Assembly (NCBI RefSeq): GCF_018882155.1
Contig: NZ_JACVPA010000001.1
Coordinates: forward strand, 806,001 to 870,000
Length of the DNA stretch: 64,000 nucleotides
Direction of reading: 5' to 3'
Origin: Polynucleobacter nymphae
GTDB lineage: Bacteria > Pseudomonadota > Gammaproteobacteria > Burkholderiales > Burkholderiaceae
Translations under genes and position numbers: made by a program
The notes under the pieces: generated by a model
Databases searched by the model: none
What the model saw: the letters and a program-made list of their open reading frames with translations, nothing else
Told to the model about the DNA's origin: nothing
Part shown: one piece after another, positions 63,106 to 64,000 of the stretch
Numbering within the stretch: the stretch's first letter is position 1
How the letters are laid out: the number at the start of each line of letters is the position of its first letter

Positions 63106-64000
63106 TCGAACAAGCCCCAGACCACCTCCTCCCTATTATCGAAAAAATTGAGACTTTTTATACTAAAGAAGTTGAGCCGCGAGAGCATCAACTTCGCCAC
63201 AGACTCAGAAACAGTCTGGAATATATAGATCGAACTGGTAAATTACATCCAGAGATACAAGCAGCAAGACGAGAAATCATGCAAGCATCTGGAGAGGCGG
63301 GTTTATTTTCACTTCACCTGCCTCAATCGATTGGTGGTGGTGGGCTCTCAAGAACAGAAATGTTCTTCATCGAAGAAAAAGTATATTCCTATGGCATTGA
63401 TTTAGCGCCAGGGATCTTATCGTGGACTGATGGATCAACCCCAAGGTTAATTTTTGTCGGAGAAGAATTGCATGATCAATTTGTAAAGCCGCTAATCCTA
63501 GGGCAAAAAACCAGTTGTCATGCTGTCACAGAGCCCGATGCTGGCTCTAATTTATTTGATATGAAAACAAATGCTGTCCAAAAAGGGGATCAGTGGATCC
63601 TCAATGGTCACAAAGCCTACATCACCAACCCATTTGAAGCGGATATTGTGAACGTACTAGCCATTACTGACCCAGGTAATGGTAAAAAAAGTTTTAGCTA
63701 CTTTCAATTTGAGTCTAAAGACTATTTAGGTAAGGGCTTCAAGCATGGTCGGCTCAATCGAACCATGTTTGATGATGGCTTAACGGGTGAGTTACATTTT
63801 GAAAATCTGGAGCTCCCGCAGAGCGCAATGATTGGAAATCGTGGTCAAGGCTTTGAGATAGCACTGACATCGATCAACTGGACCAGAACGCGCCGTGGCG
63901 GAATGTGCTCTGCTTGGTCAAAACTGCTCATTGATAAAACTCTCGATCGCCTTAAACACAGAAAAGTGGGCGGAAAGCCTCTAGGTCGCAACCAAGGTCT
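63102..64000 (+). CDS. acyl-CoA dehydrogenase (3' end outside window)
   Basis: FAD-dependent alpha,beta-dehydrogenation of acyl-CoA. The open frame starts at an ATG overlapping the CoA-transferase stop (ATGA) and has about 299 residues before the edge. The CHAVTEPDAGSN block near residue 146, typical of the flavin-binding region, and GHKAYITNPF confirm the family. The N-terminal substrate-binding helices look longer than usual. The catalytic base is beyond the edge. Confidence 0.9.
   Translation, partial: MIEQAPDHLLPIIEKIETFYTKEVEPREHQLRHRLRNSLEYIDRTGKLHPEIQAARREIMQASGEAGLFSLHLPQSIGGGGLSRTEMFFIEEKVYSYGIDLAPGILSWTDGSTPRLIFVGEELHDQFVKPLILGQKTSCHAVTEPDAGSNLFDMKTNAVQKGDQWILNGHKAYITNPFEADIVNVLAITDPGNGKKSFSYFQFESKDYLGKGFKHGRLNRTMFDDGLTGELHFENLELPQSAMIGNRGQGFEIALTSINWTRTRRGGMCSAWSKLLIDKTLDRLKHRKVGGKPLGRNQG

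Overview
The window looks like chromosomal DNA of a free-living betaproteobacterium of the Burkholderiaceae, most likely Polynucleobacter or a close relative. I infer this from moderate GC, typical Burkholderiales gene orders (yceD-rpmF-plsX-fabH-fabD-fabG, rluC divergent from rne, moaA-mobA-moeA, fdxA beside a thioredoxin-reductase-like ferredoxin reductase) and many Bug-type periplasmic binding proteins. I could not run a homology search, so the genus is an inference. I saw no rRNA, tRNA, insertion sequence, prophage or CRISPR array.

Layout. 1-8.5 kb: fatty-acid and phospholipid initiation genes with L32 and YceD, then maf, a tetrapyrrole-methylase-type methyltransferase, sppA, a Gph-like phosphatase and rluC. 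8.5-15 kb: rne with a leader of about 370 nt, then the molybdenum-cofactor genes moaA-mobA-moeA. 15-21 kb: a 2-hydroxyacid dehydrogenase, a DsbA-like protein and a complete TRAP transporter. 21-27 kb: a ketopantoate-reductase-like gene, ferredoxin and its reductase, thyA-folA, a parvulin isomerase, a lipoprotein and an MsrQ-like membrane protein. 27-30 kb: a two-subunit molybdenum hydroxylase of the isoquinoline oxidoreductase type.

30-46 kb is the most distinctive part. A two-partner secretion pair (TpsB transporter, then a 3,930-residue TpsA adhesin) lies on the same strand as tonB-exbB-exbD with short gaps. The adhesin has an extended signal peptide, a TPS domain with NPNG motif, a glycine-rich block encoded by GGN tracts, a long array of YDG/MBG-type repeats including four near-identical 84-residue units, and cysteines that occur only in close pairs. 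No ATG is available for its start. 46-48.5 kb holds housekeeping genes (pterin dehydratase, RsuA-type pseudouridine synthase, DUF2889, SDR).

48.6-64 kb is an accessory catabolic region. A GntR regulator, with a perfect 16-bp palindrome just before its start codon, heads a cluster of MmgE/PrpD, TauD-like dioxygenase, class III CoA-transferase and CitE-like lyase. Two tandem Bug binding proteins are divergent from it. After a LysR regulator, a small HAD protein and a GT20 glycosyltransferase without a visible phosphatase partner comes a tightly packed beta-oxidation-type operon (cysteine-free DUF35 protein, SCP-x-like thiolase, SDR, enoyl-CoA hydratase, class III CoA-transferase, acyl-CoA dehydrogenase) that runs off the right edge. 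The substrates of both clusters are unknown and they are the best candidates for undescribed metabolism.
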